From DASYYE01 sp035946955 (GTDB taxonomy: Bacteria; Actinomycetota; Actinomycetes; Streptosporangiales; Streptosporangiaceae): DNA of 13,253 nt. Below the pieces are notes generated by a model, which saw only the letters and a list, made by a program, of their open reading frames with translations, had not been told where the DNA came from and searched no databases. The stretch is from the NCBI GenBank assembly GCA_035946955.1, contig DASYYE010000201.1, forward strand, positions 1 through 13,253, in the 5' to 3' direction. Positions 1 through 6,701 of the stretch are shown piece after piece (position 1 is the stretch's first letter; each line of letters starts with the position of its first letter). Made by a program: the position numbers and the translations under genes.

Positions 1-1
1 G

Positions 2-1135
2 CTGGTCCACGCGTGCACGGCGGTCGGCTGGTTCCAGGACACCGTCACCCTGCGGGACATGACACTGGCTCAGGTGTACTCGCTGAACTGGGTGAACCAG
101 GACGAGCCGCCGCTGGGCGGCACGATCACCAGCTCGATCAGCAGCGTGTCCTGTGGGAAGTACTGCACCGAGGCAGGGAACTCGCTCGACTCGAACGGGG
201 AGCCGCAGGGCTTCATCCAGTACGGGAGTTTCAACAACTGGAACTACCGGCAGGTCGCGAACCTCGCCAACAGCACCTTCAACGGACTGTGGTGCGCCTC
301 GACCGAGGCCAGCTGCGTCGTGGTGGGCGAAACGCGTGGGCCAGCGCCGCTCGCTGAGGTCTTCAACGGCATTGCGTTCGCGGTCGCGTCCACCCCGCTG
401 CCCGCAGGGGCCACGGACGGCGGGTTCTACAGCGTGTCGTGCTCGTCACCCACGAACTGTCTCGCGGTCGGTTTCTATGACGTCTCCGACAACGAGCACG
501 CCCTGGCGGAGACGTGGAACGGCAGCCAGTGGTCGCTGGCCGATCCCCCCGAGCCCACGGGGAGCACCTACACAGTGCTCAACGGGGTCTCGTGCACCAC
601 GAGTTCCTGTGTCGCGGTGGGCAACTACGGCGACCCGTCCTTCAACCAGCAACCACTGTCCGAGGTGTACACGGCCGGCTCGTGGACGACACCGACCGTG
701 TCCCTTCCAGCCGGCGGGAGCAACCCGGACATGACCTCGGTGTCGTGTGGGGCCACCAACGCCTGCCTGGCGGTCGGCCAGTACTTCAATGGCTCGGCGG
801 ATGTGCCCCTCGCGGCGAAATGGAACGGCGCCACCTGGGCGTCGCAGAAGCCACCGGCGCCGTCGGGCAGCGCGGTGACTTCCTTCCTCGGTGTCGCCTG
901 CACATCGGCAACCTCGTGTGAGGCTGTCGGCAGCTGGAATGACAGCAGTTCGAACAGCTACACGCTCGCGGAAGGCCTCAACGGGAAGGCCTGGACCATC
1001 CAGACCACCCCGTCCACGGGCGATACGAACAGCGAGTTCCTGGGCGTGTCCTGCTCCTCGGCCACCTCGTGCACGGGCGTGGGCGACGTCAGTGGCCCGT
1101 CCCCGATGAGTGTCCTCGTGGAGACGTACTCCTGA
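2..1135 (+). CDS. Cys-repeat, propeller-like probably exported protein (5' partial)
   Basis: The reading frame is open from base 2, and repeat-like sequence (CTAVGWF) precedes the first in-frame ATG at 59, so the gene starts before the window and 377 residues are visible. The protein is built from about eight degenerate units of 40-50 residues. Each has two cysteines and an AVG strand (for example SCSSPTNCLAVGFY, SCTTSSCVAVGNY, CTSATSCEAVGSW), followed by a LAExWNGxxW-like strand and a Pro/Ser-rich turn. Such units are known from secreted actinobacterial proteins of unknown function and resemble beta-propeller blades. The paired cysteines suggest disulfides and an extracytoplasmic place, but the signal peptide would lie outside the window. 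It ends just before a strong hairpin at 1156. Function is unknown; a glycan-binding or surface role is only a guess. Confidence 0.85.
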   Translation: MVHACTAVGWFQDTVTLRDMTLAQVYSLNWVNQDEPPLGGTITSSISSVSCGKYCTEAGNSLDSNGEPQGFIQYGSFNNWNYRQVANLANSTFNGLWCASTEASCVVVGETRGPAPLAEVFNGIAFAVASTPLPAGATDGGFYSVSCSSPTNCLAVGFYDVSDNEHALAETWNGSQWSLADPPEPTGSTYTVLNGVSCTTSSCVAVGNYGDPSFNQQPLSEVYTAGSWTTPTVSLPAGGSNPDMTSVSCGATNACLAVGQYFNGSADVPLAAKWNGATWASQKPPAPSGSAVTSFLGVACTSATSCEAVGSWNDSSSNSYTLAEGLNGKAWTIQTTPSTGDTNSEFLGVSCSSATSCTGVGDVSGPSPMSVLVETYS

Positions 1136-1155
1136 CCGAGGACGTCCCTGTTACT

Positions 1156-1191
1156 CCAGAACCCCCAGGCATGGGCACCTGGGGGTTCTGG
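1156..1191 (+). terminator. Perfect 14-bp inverted repeat, likely terminator
   Basis: Arms CCAGAACCCCCAGG (1156-1169) and CCTGGGGGTTCTGG (1178-1191) are exact reverse complements around an 8-base loop. The hairpin begins 20 bases after the stop of the Cys-repeat gene. There is no T-run after it, as is common for GC-rich actinobacterial terminators. It ends about 30 bases before the next start codon, so it also separates the two transcripts. Confidence 0.75.
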
Positions 1192-1221
1192 GCTGTCTGA
1201 CTCTCGGGCAAACTCTGGCGC

Positions 1222-1698
1222 ATGGGCAGCCCGCTCAACAAAGCAGTCAACGACTTCGACGAAGAGTCATTTCAGGCACTGTATGGCCGGTGGGATCCCT
1301 TGGACCCAGACCGGACGGCAGCGCTGTTCGCGACGTCGCCATTGCGCTGGTGGATCGTGGGCGGCCGGGCGGCTCGCGTGGGCGCCCCTGCCCGCCACCA
1401 TGAAGACACCGACGTCGCGGTCAGGATGGACGACCTGCACCAGTGGGTGTTCAAGAAAGACTCACGGGTCCGCCTCCCCTGGGAACGCGCCCTGCACACA
1501 GTCAACGGAATCCAGTACCTGCGGCCCGAGGTCGCGCTCCTCCACAAGGCCTACCTCGACCGGCCCAAGGACACCGAAGACCTGGCCGCGGCCCGACTCG
1601 ACCCTGACGCCCAGGCCTGGCTGGTGGACGCATTGGAGCAACTCGGCCGGCACAAGTGGGCAGACCTTGCCCGTAGAGGTTCAGACCAGTCCGGGTGA
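1222..1698 (+). CDS. Nucleotidyltransferase-fold (aminoglycoside adenylyltransferase-like) protein with internal deletion
   Basis: 158 residues. The N-terminal half has the nucleotidyltransferase core: WWIVGGRAAR (43-52) with the Gly pair and H60-E61-D62-T63-D64 as the metal-binding acidic motif. The C-terminal half has the family's tail, NGIQYLRPEVALLHKA (95-110) and RPKDTEDLAAA. Family members I recall run over 200 residues, with some 60 between the acidic motif and the WVFKKD strand. Here DDLHQWVFKKD (70-80) joins them directly, which looks like an in-frame deletion near base 1438. The reading frame is kept, so it may still be made but may lack part of the substrate site. No Shine-Dalgarno is seen. 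CAAACT at 1209-1214 would give a leaderless start at 1221-1222. The substrate is unknown and drug resistance should not be assumed. Confidence 0.75.
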   Translation: MGSPLNKAVNDFDEESFQALYGRWDPLDPDRTAALFATSPLRWWIVGGRAARVGAPARHHEDTDVAVRMDDLHQWVFKKDSRVRLPWERALHTVNGIQYLRPEVALLHKAYLDRPKDTEDLAAARLDPDAQAWLVDALEQLGRHKWADLARRGSDQSG

Positions 1699-1733
1699 CC
1701 CACCCAGGCAAGGCCCAGTCACGGCAGGTCGTA

Positions 1734-1771
1734 TGCAATATCTTGCACCCCAGATGCAACCGATCTAACAT
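1734..1771 (+). promoter_or_regulatory. Leaderless promoter and operator-like repeat of the toxin-antitoxin operon
   Basis: TTGCAC (1743-1748) and TAACAT (1766-1771) are 17 bases apart and fit -35 and -10 boxes. The predicted transcription start is 1778, the A of the antitoxin ATG. Half-sites TGCAA (1734-1738) and TTGCA (1743-1747) form an inverted repeat with a 4-base gap that covers the -35 box. A third TGCAA lies at 1755-1759 inside the spacer. This fits autorepression by the antitoxin; binding itself is inference. Confidence 0.7.
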
Positions 1772-1777
1772 GGCCTT

Positions 1778-2044
1778 ATGTCAGCCCATACTCTTGGCTT
1801 TGCAGTGCAGCCGGAGGACCGGCCAGTGCTGGACGAACTGGTCGCCTACTTCGGCGCAGGCAACCGGTCCGCATACCTGCGCGCCACGTTCAGGGTCATG
1901 AAGTCGGTCATGATTGCCGATCAACTGCGCGAACTTCAGGCATACGGCCAGCAGCGCAGCGCACAAGCCGGTGCCGACTCCGCGGACATCCCCGCGCGAG
2001 TCCAGGAATTCCTGAAGTCGCAGCCAGGACACACCGAGCAGTGA
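1778..2044 (+). CDS. Antitoxin, ribbon-helix-helix-like
   Basis: 88 residues. A short N-terminal strand (TLGFAVQ, 5-11) is followed by two amphipathic helices (about 12-25 and 29-45, the second starting GNRSAYLRATFRVM), matching the ribbon-helix-helix layout of small DNA-binding antitoxins. The C-terminal third is Gln/Ala/Ser-rich and probably flexible, as in antitoxin tails that wrap the toxin. Its stop overlaps the GTG start of a PIN-domain protein by three bases (GTGA), the usual antitoxin-first coupled order. It lacks a Shine-Dalgarno and is predicted to be leaderless. Expected role: neutralise the PIN toxin and repress the operon through the TGCAA repeats just upstream. The RHH call rests on pattern, not on a database match. 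Confidence 0.72.
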   Translation: MSAHTLGFAVQPEDRPVLDELVAYFGAGNRSAYLRATFRVMKSVMIADQLRELQAYGQQRSAQAGADSADIPARVQEFLKSQPGHTEQ

Positions 2045-2559
2045 GCCCTGTCGAGGCTGTCCCAACTGCCGTTGTCTACGACGTCAACCTATTGGTGACG
2101 GCAGTTGCAAGCGGGAACAGCCCATTCCGCTCCTGGCCTTCACCACCACTCGTATCCGGTAACCCCTCTGCTGACTGCGTCGGCATCATCGTTGACGCCG
2201 CCGAGTTCGCTCTCTGGCTGTCGCCCCACATTCTCAGCAACGTCGACCGGGTACTCGTCGATCTCTTCAAGTGGGAACAGGACAAGGCTGACGCTTACCT
2301 TGCAGTCCTTACCACTGCCGCCGAACACAGCGGCGGAGGGACGCTGACAGACGTACCTCGGACCGTGCATGACTGTGCAGACTACGAGGACAACATGGTC
2401 CTTGATCTTGCCGCCGAAGTCGGAGCCATGCTTGTCGTCTCCAACGACACCGACTTGCTATCCATGTCTCCATGGCGTGGCACCCCGGTTGTGCCACCAC
2501 AGTCATTCGCATCCAAGGTGGACGCCATGCGCCGCCACGCCCGCCGGAAGAAACGGTAA
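2041..2559 (+). CDS. PIN-domain ribonuclease toxin
   Basis: 172 residues. The PIN fold is seen in VVYDVNLLV (D14), the helix SPHILSNVDRVL (61-72), DYEDNMVLDLAAEVGA (114-129, with D117) and LVVSNDTDLL (131-140, with D136 and D138). These acidic residues are the expected metal site of a VapC-like or PIN_3-type RNase, which in known systems cuts tRNA, rRNA or mRNA. The helix position that is often Glu in relatives is Asn here (N67), so one ligand may be missing or supplied by another residue such as E116. The start GTG overlaps the antitoxin stop, so translation is coupled. The tail is basic (RRHARRKKR). GC content looks lower than in neighbours, consistent with transfer. Confidence 0.82.
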   Translation: MSPVEAVPTAVVYDVNLLVTAVASGNSPFRSWPSPPLVSGNPSADCVGIIVDAAEFALWLSPHILSNVDRVLVDLFKWEQDKADAYLAVLTTAAEHSGGGTLTDVPRTVHDCADYEDNMVLDLAAEVGAMLVVSNDTDLLSMSPWRGTPVVPPQSFASKVDAMRRHARRKKR

Positions 2560-2577
2560 GACCCTGGAGAGCCCACG

Positions 2578-3246
2578 ATGCCGCTCACGACCTCCCGCTA
2601 CGACGGTCTGGCGGACTGGTACGACACCTGGAACGCGCCGAATGCCGAGCGCAACGCGCCCGCGCTACTGGACCTGCTCGGTCACGGGGAAGGCCTGTGC
2701 CTGGATGTGGGCTGTGGCTCCGGCCTGTACTTTGACGTGCTGGCAGAGACCGGGCGGACCGTGGTCGGGCTGGACCGCTCAGCTGACCAGTTGCGCATCG
2801 CCCGGAGACGGTCCCGCCACATTGTGCAGGCGGATGCGGCCGCCTTGCCGTTCGCCGACGCCACGTTCCCGACGGTGGCCACGTTGTGGGTCTCCACGGA
2901 TGTCGATGACTTCACCGCCGTGCTGGCGGAAGCGGCCCGGGTACTGGTCCTCGGCGGCCTGCTGGCCTTCTATGGGGTCCATCCCTGCTTCAACGGGCCA
3001 CACACCCAGGTGATGGACGACGGCGGCGTCCTTGCCCACCCCACCTACCGGCTGGCAGGGTGGCACCGGGAGGCCCCGTGGTGGGGCTACAACGTCCGCG
3101 GGCGGCTAGGCATGCACCACCACCCGCTACCCGAACTGCTCAACGCCTTCCCAGGCAACGGCCTGGTGATCGAGCATGTCGCTGAGCCGGGTGACCGGCC
3201 AATCCCCACTTCCCTCGCCATCCGTGCCCGCAAGCACCAGGTCTGA
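2578..3246 (+). CDS. Class I SAM-dependent methyltransferase
   Basis: 222 residues. Motif I is LDVGCGSG (42-49); the acidic residue ending strand 2 is D66 in VVGLDRS; motif II/III region is IVQADAAALPFAD (82-94); motif IV/V region is ATLWVSTDVDDF and the post-motif strand RVLVLGGLLAFYG. This is the UbiE/small-molecule type of Rossmann methyltransferase, cytosolic, with an unknown substrate. The C-terminal part (PWWGYNVRGRLGMHHHPLP) probably caps the acceptor site. ATG at 2578 has GGAG nine bases upstream. It begins 18 bases after the PIN toxin stop and may be cotranscribed with it. It ends one base from the convergent membrane protein gene. Confidence 0.88.
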   Translation: MPLTTSRYDGLADWYDTWNAPNAERNAPALLDLLGHGEGLCLDVGCGSGLYFDVLAETGRTVVGLDRSADQLRIARRRSRHIVQADAAALPFADATFPTVATLWVSTDVDDFTAVLAEAARVLVLGGLLAFYGVHPCFNGPHTQVMDDGGVLAHPTYRLAGWHREAPWWGYNVRGRLGMHHHPLPELLNAFPGNGLVIEHVAEPGDRPIPTSLAIRARKHQV

Positions 3247-3247
3247 C

Positions 3248-4513
3248 CTACCAAGCCAGGCCGGGGATGCCTCCCTCGATCCGGGGTAGCGGGTGCAGCC
3301 GGGTGAAGGTACCGCCTGGCTTCCGGCCGCCCGGCTTCAGGAAGCCTATGGAGTCGAACTGTGGCCCCGGCGGCCTGCTCGCCATTGGGTCCACCACCTC
3401 GGCCACGACAAGCCGGTCACCGCTCGGATCGGACCACAGGACCGCCGCCAACACATCCCCGCTGACCTGACCGTAGGTTCTGACCACCCTGCCAGTGCGC
3501 ACCGAGACCTCATCAAGCGTGGGCAGGCCACCGTGCTCCTGGTAATGGTCGACGATCAGCCCAGTGCCGTCAGGTGTTGCCGCCTGGATCTGGAACGACG
3601 CCCCGGTCAGGCGCCTGCTGTCTGCAAGCAGGCGCGATCCCCGGGCGGCGGTGTCAAGCAGGTACGTCCCTGCGGCGTCCTGCGCTGGCGGAGCGCTTGC
3701 CGTGGGACCGCTGGGCGCGTTGAACGGCACGGAGAAGGCCAAGGTGCGAGGCGTCACCCAGGCGAGGTTCTCTATCGAGGAACAGCACAAGGTGGTCGTG
3801 TAGGACCATCTGTGCGCTCGGCCGGTTGCCAGCGTGATGACCTCGATGACCGTTCTTCCCCACGACTTTGAGCCGGGGGTATACGCCACAGCGAGGCGCT
3901 GGCTGTCCGGCGACAGGCCGTAACAGACGTTCTGTCCGTCCCCGATCGGCTCCGGCAGGTGGATCGCGGTCATCCGGGTAGCCCCGGATGGGCTGACCCG
4001 CAGCAGGTAGAACCGGACCGCCGGGCCAGGACCGCTGCTGGTGCTGGGCGCAGGGCCGACTGCCATGAGCATGAACTCCCCATCGCCGGCCGCAGACAGG
4101 GACTGCGAGCATTGGCCACCACTGGCGTCCTCAAACAGGAACGGGCGCGGCGCGTGCAGTGTCTTGACCACCGAACCGGTGGCGGTCCTGGCGACGACCG
4201 CAGTGCTGCGCCACCCCGTCGGGAGGTAGACGTAGTAAGGCGGCAACCCCGCCGTGTTCGCTTTCACCTGAGTCTGGCCCGCCGGGTGTATCGCCTTGAC
4301 GGCGGCAAAAGTACCGGTGATCACGGCGGCGACGGCCACCGCTGCGGCCAGTGGGGTCAGCCAGGACGACGGACGCTGTGTACCCCGGTGCCACAGCCAG
4401 CGGACTGGACGGGAAGGCCGTTCGGGCAGGCGCAACTGGGGGACGTCGGCCGGGATAATGTCCTCCGCTTGGGCCCGCAGATCCCGCTGGAGCCGGTCTT
4501 CGAGCCGGTTCAC
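3248..4513 (-). CDS. Single-pass membrane protein with propeller-like outer domain, probable anti-sigma factor
   Basis: 421 residues. Residues 1-50 are charged and predicted cytosolic, about 52-72 (TPLAAAVAVAAVITGTFAAV) form one membrane helix, and the rest is Pro/Gly/Ser-rich and strand-rich, like TolB/WD40-type propellers outside the cell (GLSPDSQRLAVAY, ATPDGTGLIVDHY, LWSDPSGDRLVVAEV blades). Its GTG start overlaps the stop of the sigma factor gene (GTG 4513-4511, TGA 4512-4510), so the two are coupled. Known actinobacterial SigE-type loci often carry such a partner that tethers the sigma factor. No zinc-type HxxxCxxC motif is present, so it would not be a classical ZAS anti-sigma factor. 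The anti-sigma role is inferred from gene order and topology. Confidence 0.72.
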   Translation of the reverse strand: MNRLEDRLQRDLRAQAEDIIPADVPQLRLPERPSRPVRWLWHRGTQRPSSWLTPLAAAVAVAAVITGTFAAVKAIHPAGQTQVKANTAGLPPYYVYLPTGWRSTAVVARTATGSVVKTLHAPRPFLFEDASGGQCSQSLSAAGDGEFMLMAVGPAPSTSSGPGPAVRFYLLRVSPSGATRMTAIHLPEPIGDGQNVCYGLSPDSQRLAVAYTPGSKSWGRTVIEVITLATGRAHRWSYTTTLCCSSIENLAWVTPRTLAFSVPFNAPSGPTASAPPAQDAAGTYLLDTAARGSRLLADSRRLTGASFQIQAATPDGTGLIVDHYQEHGGLPTLDEVSVRTGRVVRTYGQVSGDVLAAVLWSDPSGDRLVVAEVVDPMASRPPGPQFDSIGFLKPGGRKPGGTFTRLHPLPRIEGGIPGLAW

Positions 4514-5100
4514 TGTTCCTCCCGGAGGATCCGGCCCAGCGCGGCCAGTCCCCTGGCTGTCGTGGACTTGACGGTGCCGCGGCTGACTCCCATCGCCTGG
4601 GCAACCTCTGGCTCGGGCAGACCGGCGTAATAGCGGAGCACGATGGCCTCACGTTGCCTGGGTGGCAACTGGTTCAGTGCTGCTACGGTCGCGCGCCGTT
4701 CCTCACTGAAGATGACCTCTGACTCCGCCGAGGCGGCGTCTGGCTCGGCCAGCGCTGACGGGGCGGTGCGTGCCCGGCGGTGCACCGACCGGCAGCCGTT
4801 CACGACGGAAGTCCGCACATACGCAAGCAGGTTGCCGTGGTCGGGGATGCGGTGCCAGGCGCGGTAGAGGCCGCAGAAGGCGTCATGCACGACGTCTTCC
4901 GCGGTATGCCGGTCTCCAAGCATCACGTAGGCGAGCCGGACCAGGCTGAGTGCATGGCTCTCGTACAGGGCGGTCACGGCAGTGGCGGCGTCGAGCCCGA
5001 TTGACTCACCGCCCACCGGCGGTTCGTCGCCGTTGCTGGTCACGTGGGTCAGCCGCCCGGCGGGCATGGCAGGGCCTGGATGCGTGATCTCACCATCCAC
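4510..5100 (-). CDS. ECF sigma factor, SigE family
   Basis: 196 residues. Region 2 spans about 45-109 (LYESHALSLVRLAYVMLGD, then DVVHDAFCGLYRAW and AYVRTSVVNGCRSVHRR) and contacts core polymerase and the -10 box. Region 4 spans about 135-192 (LNQLPPRQREAIVLRYYAG, EVAQAMGVSRGTVKSTTARGLAAL), with the helix-turn-helix near 162-184 reading the -35 box. The first 40 residues are extra and poorly ordered. The GTG at 5100 has no good Shine-Dalgarno; the ATG at 5067 (residue 12) or a later codon may be the true start. It is coupled to a membrane partner downstream, which probably controls it. Confidence 0.9.
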   Translation of the reverse strand: MDGEITHPGPAMPAGRLTHVTSNGDEPPVGGESIGLDAATAVTALYESHALSLVRLAYVMLGDRHTAEDVVHDAFCGLYRAWHRIPDHGNLLAYVRTSVVNGCRSVHRRARTAPSALAEPDAASAESEVIFSEERRATVAALNQLPPRQREAIVLRYYAGLPEPEVAQAMGVSRGTVKSTTARGLAALGRILREEQ

Positions 5101-5122
5101 ATATGTGTAACGCCGCTAACGG
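5098..5122 (-). promoter_or_regulatory. Repeats upstream of the sigma factor gene
   Basis: A perfect 10-bp palindrome CACATATGTG (5098-5107) covers the annotated start codon. Next to it are two TAACG copies four bases apart (5108-5112 and 5117-5121). They may be part of a control site or the sigma factor's own promoter. No standard -35/-10 pair was found, so this is weak. Confidence 0.3.
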
Positions 5123-5139
5123 CCTCCAGTTTGCCTCCA

Positions 5140-5160
5140 CCCGGCGGCCATTTCGCCGGG
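5140..5160 (-). terminator. Candidate hairpin terminator after the leftward methyltransferase
   Basis: CCCGGCG (5140-5146) and CGCCGGG (5154-5160) are exact inverted repeats around a 7-base loop, about 20 bases beyond the stop of the methyltransferase gene at 5180. No T-run follows on the minus strand. It may separate that transcript from the sigma factor gene. Confidence 0.4.
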
Positions 5161-5179
5161 GGGCGTCCAGGCACGCGCC

Positions 5180-5800
5180 CTATACCGCTGGTTTTACCCA
5201 GACCAGGGAGTAGCGCCAGAACAGGAGACGCCGGTACCTCACCCCCGGCAGCAATTTCTCGGCCAGGTCGCGGATCTGGCGGTAGGTGTGCGGGGGCGGC
5301 CACACGATCGGCGACGGATGCTGCCAGTAGCCCTTGACCGCCCGGTACCCGAGGTTGGCGAAGCCGGCAGCTGCTTCGCGGGGCAGGTCAGCCGGGCCTG
5401 AGCGGGCTAGGCCGACGATGGCCAGGCTGCCTCCGGGCGCCAGGAGTTCGCTCATCCGCGCGAGCGCGGCGGCGGGGTCCATGTGGTGCAGCGCCGCCAC
5501 GCACGCGACCAGGCCGAACGATGCGGGCGGGAACGGGTGGGTGAGGAAGTCACCGCACATGAGCTCGACCTGGCCGTCCGGGCTCTGTGCGCGGGCCGCC
5601 TCGATGCTCGCCGCGTCCTGGTCGATGCCCACGACCCGCGGAACCCGGTGAGCCAACCGGCGGACGAGCGTCCCCTCGCCGCAGCCCACGTCCAGTGCCC
5701 GCTGGCAGCCGGGCGGGACGGCCGCCAGGACCAGTGGGTAGTAGTGGATGTTGTGGTTCCATCGGCGGTCCGTACCACTCACTTCTCCTGGTGCCGCCAC
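5180..5800 (-). CDS. Class I SAM-dependent methyltransferase
   Basis: 206 residues. Motif I is LDVGCGEG (36-43), the strand-2 acid is D60 (VVGIDQD), CGD (82-84) contacts the adenine, and VAALHHMDP (101-109) is the motif IV loop. The post-motif APGGSLAIVG (121-130) is typical. WNHNIHYYPLVLAAVPPG near the N-terminus is the known opening of a common actinobacterial small-molecule methyltransferase family. The GTG start at 5800 has GGAGG four bases upstream, a good ribosome site. The gene lies 22 bases after a second methyltransferase on the same strand, so the two are likely one transcript. The substrate is unknown. Confidence 0.88.
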   Translation of the reverse strand: MAAPGEVSGTDRRWNHNIHYYPLVLAAVPPGCQRALDVGCGEGTLVRRLAHRVPRVVGIDQDAASIEAARAQSPDGQVELMCGDFLTHPFPPASFGLVACVAALHHMDPAAALARMSELLAPGGSLAIVGLARSGPADLPREAAAGFANLGYRAVKGYWQHPSPIVWPPPHTYRQIRDLAEKLLPGVRYRRLLFWRYSLVWVKPAV

Positions 5801-5822
5801 GTAACCTCCAGGTTCGCGGGTG

Positions 5823-6581
5823 TCAATTGCCAGGCTTGTGGGCTTCGATCAGAAACCGCTGGGCGTGAGACACGAATGGCCCGTTGGCCTGGATGCGCTC
5901 ATGCAGGGCCGCCAGCTCGCTGCGGTACCGCGCGACGCTGAACCCGGGGATCGTCCAGACCACCTTGCGCAGGAAGTAGACGACCGCGCCGATGTCGTAG
6001 AACTCGACCCGCAGCGATGCCTCCCGCAGGTCGGTTACGGCCAGGCCAGCCTCCTCCGCCAGCCGCCGCGACCGCTGTGCGCTTCGCTTCTCCCCCGCCG
6101 GCACCGGCCCGGCAATGGCCTCGTGAAGTTCCGCATTGGTGTCCGGGCCGATCTCCTGCGCCAGGAACGTCCCACCTGGGCGCAGCACCCTCGCGACCTC
6201 GTCCCACCAGGTCGCCACCGGGTGCCTGCTGACCACCAGGTCAAACGCCCCATCCCGGAACGGCAGGGCCGGGTCGCCCTCACCGGTGGCGACCAGCCAC
6301 GCACCACGAGGACGGAGCAGGCGAGCCGCCCGTTCGGTGTTCGGTGGCCAGGACTCGGTGGCAACCAGGTGCGGCGGCCAGTGGGCCAGGGCCGCCAGTA
6401 CCTCGCCGCCGCCGGTGTCCAGGTCCAGAGCGGTCGACACCCCCGCCATCCGGGCGGCGGCCACCCGCGAATACCCCCACGGCGGGCGCTCCTCGGTGGC
6501 CCGGCCATCCAGCCAGGAAAAGTCCCAGCCCTCGACTGGAGCCGCCTCGGCCTCGGACACCAGGTCGTCGAAAGTCCGCAT
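5823..6581 (-). CDS. SAM-dependent methyltransferase with divergent motif I
   Basis: 252 residues from the ATG at 6581; an upstream in-frame ATG at 6611 would add 10. The shorter form is chosen because MRTFDDLVSEAEAAPVEGWDF matches the usual family opening and GGCAGG lies just before it. Motif I is LDLDTGGGE (52-60) rather than LDxGCGxG, the strand-2 acid is E76 (VATES), followed by LPFRDGAFDLVVSRH (106-120) and RVLRPGGTFLAQE (131-143). These indicate an intact SAM-binding Rossmann domain despite the altered loop. Gene order suggests one transcript with the methyltransferase ending at 5180. The divergent neighbour is an acetyltransferase, 120 bases away. Substrate unknown. Confidence 0.85.
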   Translation of the reverse strand: MRTFDDLVSEAEAAPVEGWDFSWLDGRATEERPPWGYSRVAAARMAGVSTALDLDTGGGEVLAALAHWPPHLVATESWPPNTERAARLLRPRGAWLVATGEGDPALPFRDGAFDLVVSRHPVATWWDEVARVLRPGGTFLAQEIGPDTNAELHEAIAGPVPAGEKRSAQRSRRLAEEAGLAVTDLREASLRVEFYDIGAVVYFLRKVVWTIPGFSVARYRSELAALHERIQANGPFVSHAQRFLIEAHKPGN

Positions 6582-6701
6582 CGCCTGCCAGTCTGCCCGC
6601 AGGACCAGCATGCCTTTCGCATCCGGGTCTTCCGGGGTTCATTCCACCGGGCCCGGGAAAACCGATTGTCCCTGCTGGTGCCCGGCGGACACGATAAGCA
6701 C

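Noticed and set aside
3293..3871. Plus-strand open frame opposite the membrane protein
   Set aside because: Shadow frame; the minus-strand frame has membrane topology, propeller-like repeats and coupling to the sigma gene.
6643..6660. CCGGGCCCGG palindrome (6647-6656) between the divergent methyltransferase and acetyltransferase genes
   Set aside because: A 10-bp GC palindrome is easily expected by chance at this GC content and it has no clear relation to a promoter.
5820..6701. Long open N-terminal extension in the frame of the GNAT gene
   Set aside because: It is antisense to a well-supported methyltransferase gene and has Arg/Pro/Gly-rich shadow composition. The acetyltransferase homology begins after ATG 6702.
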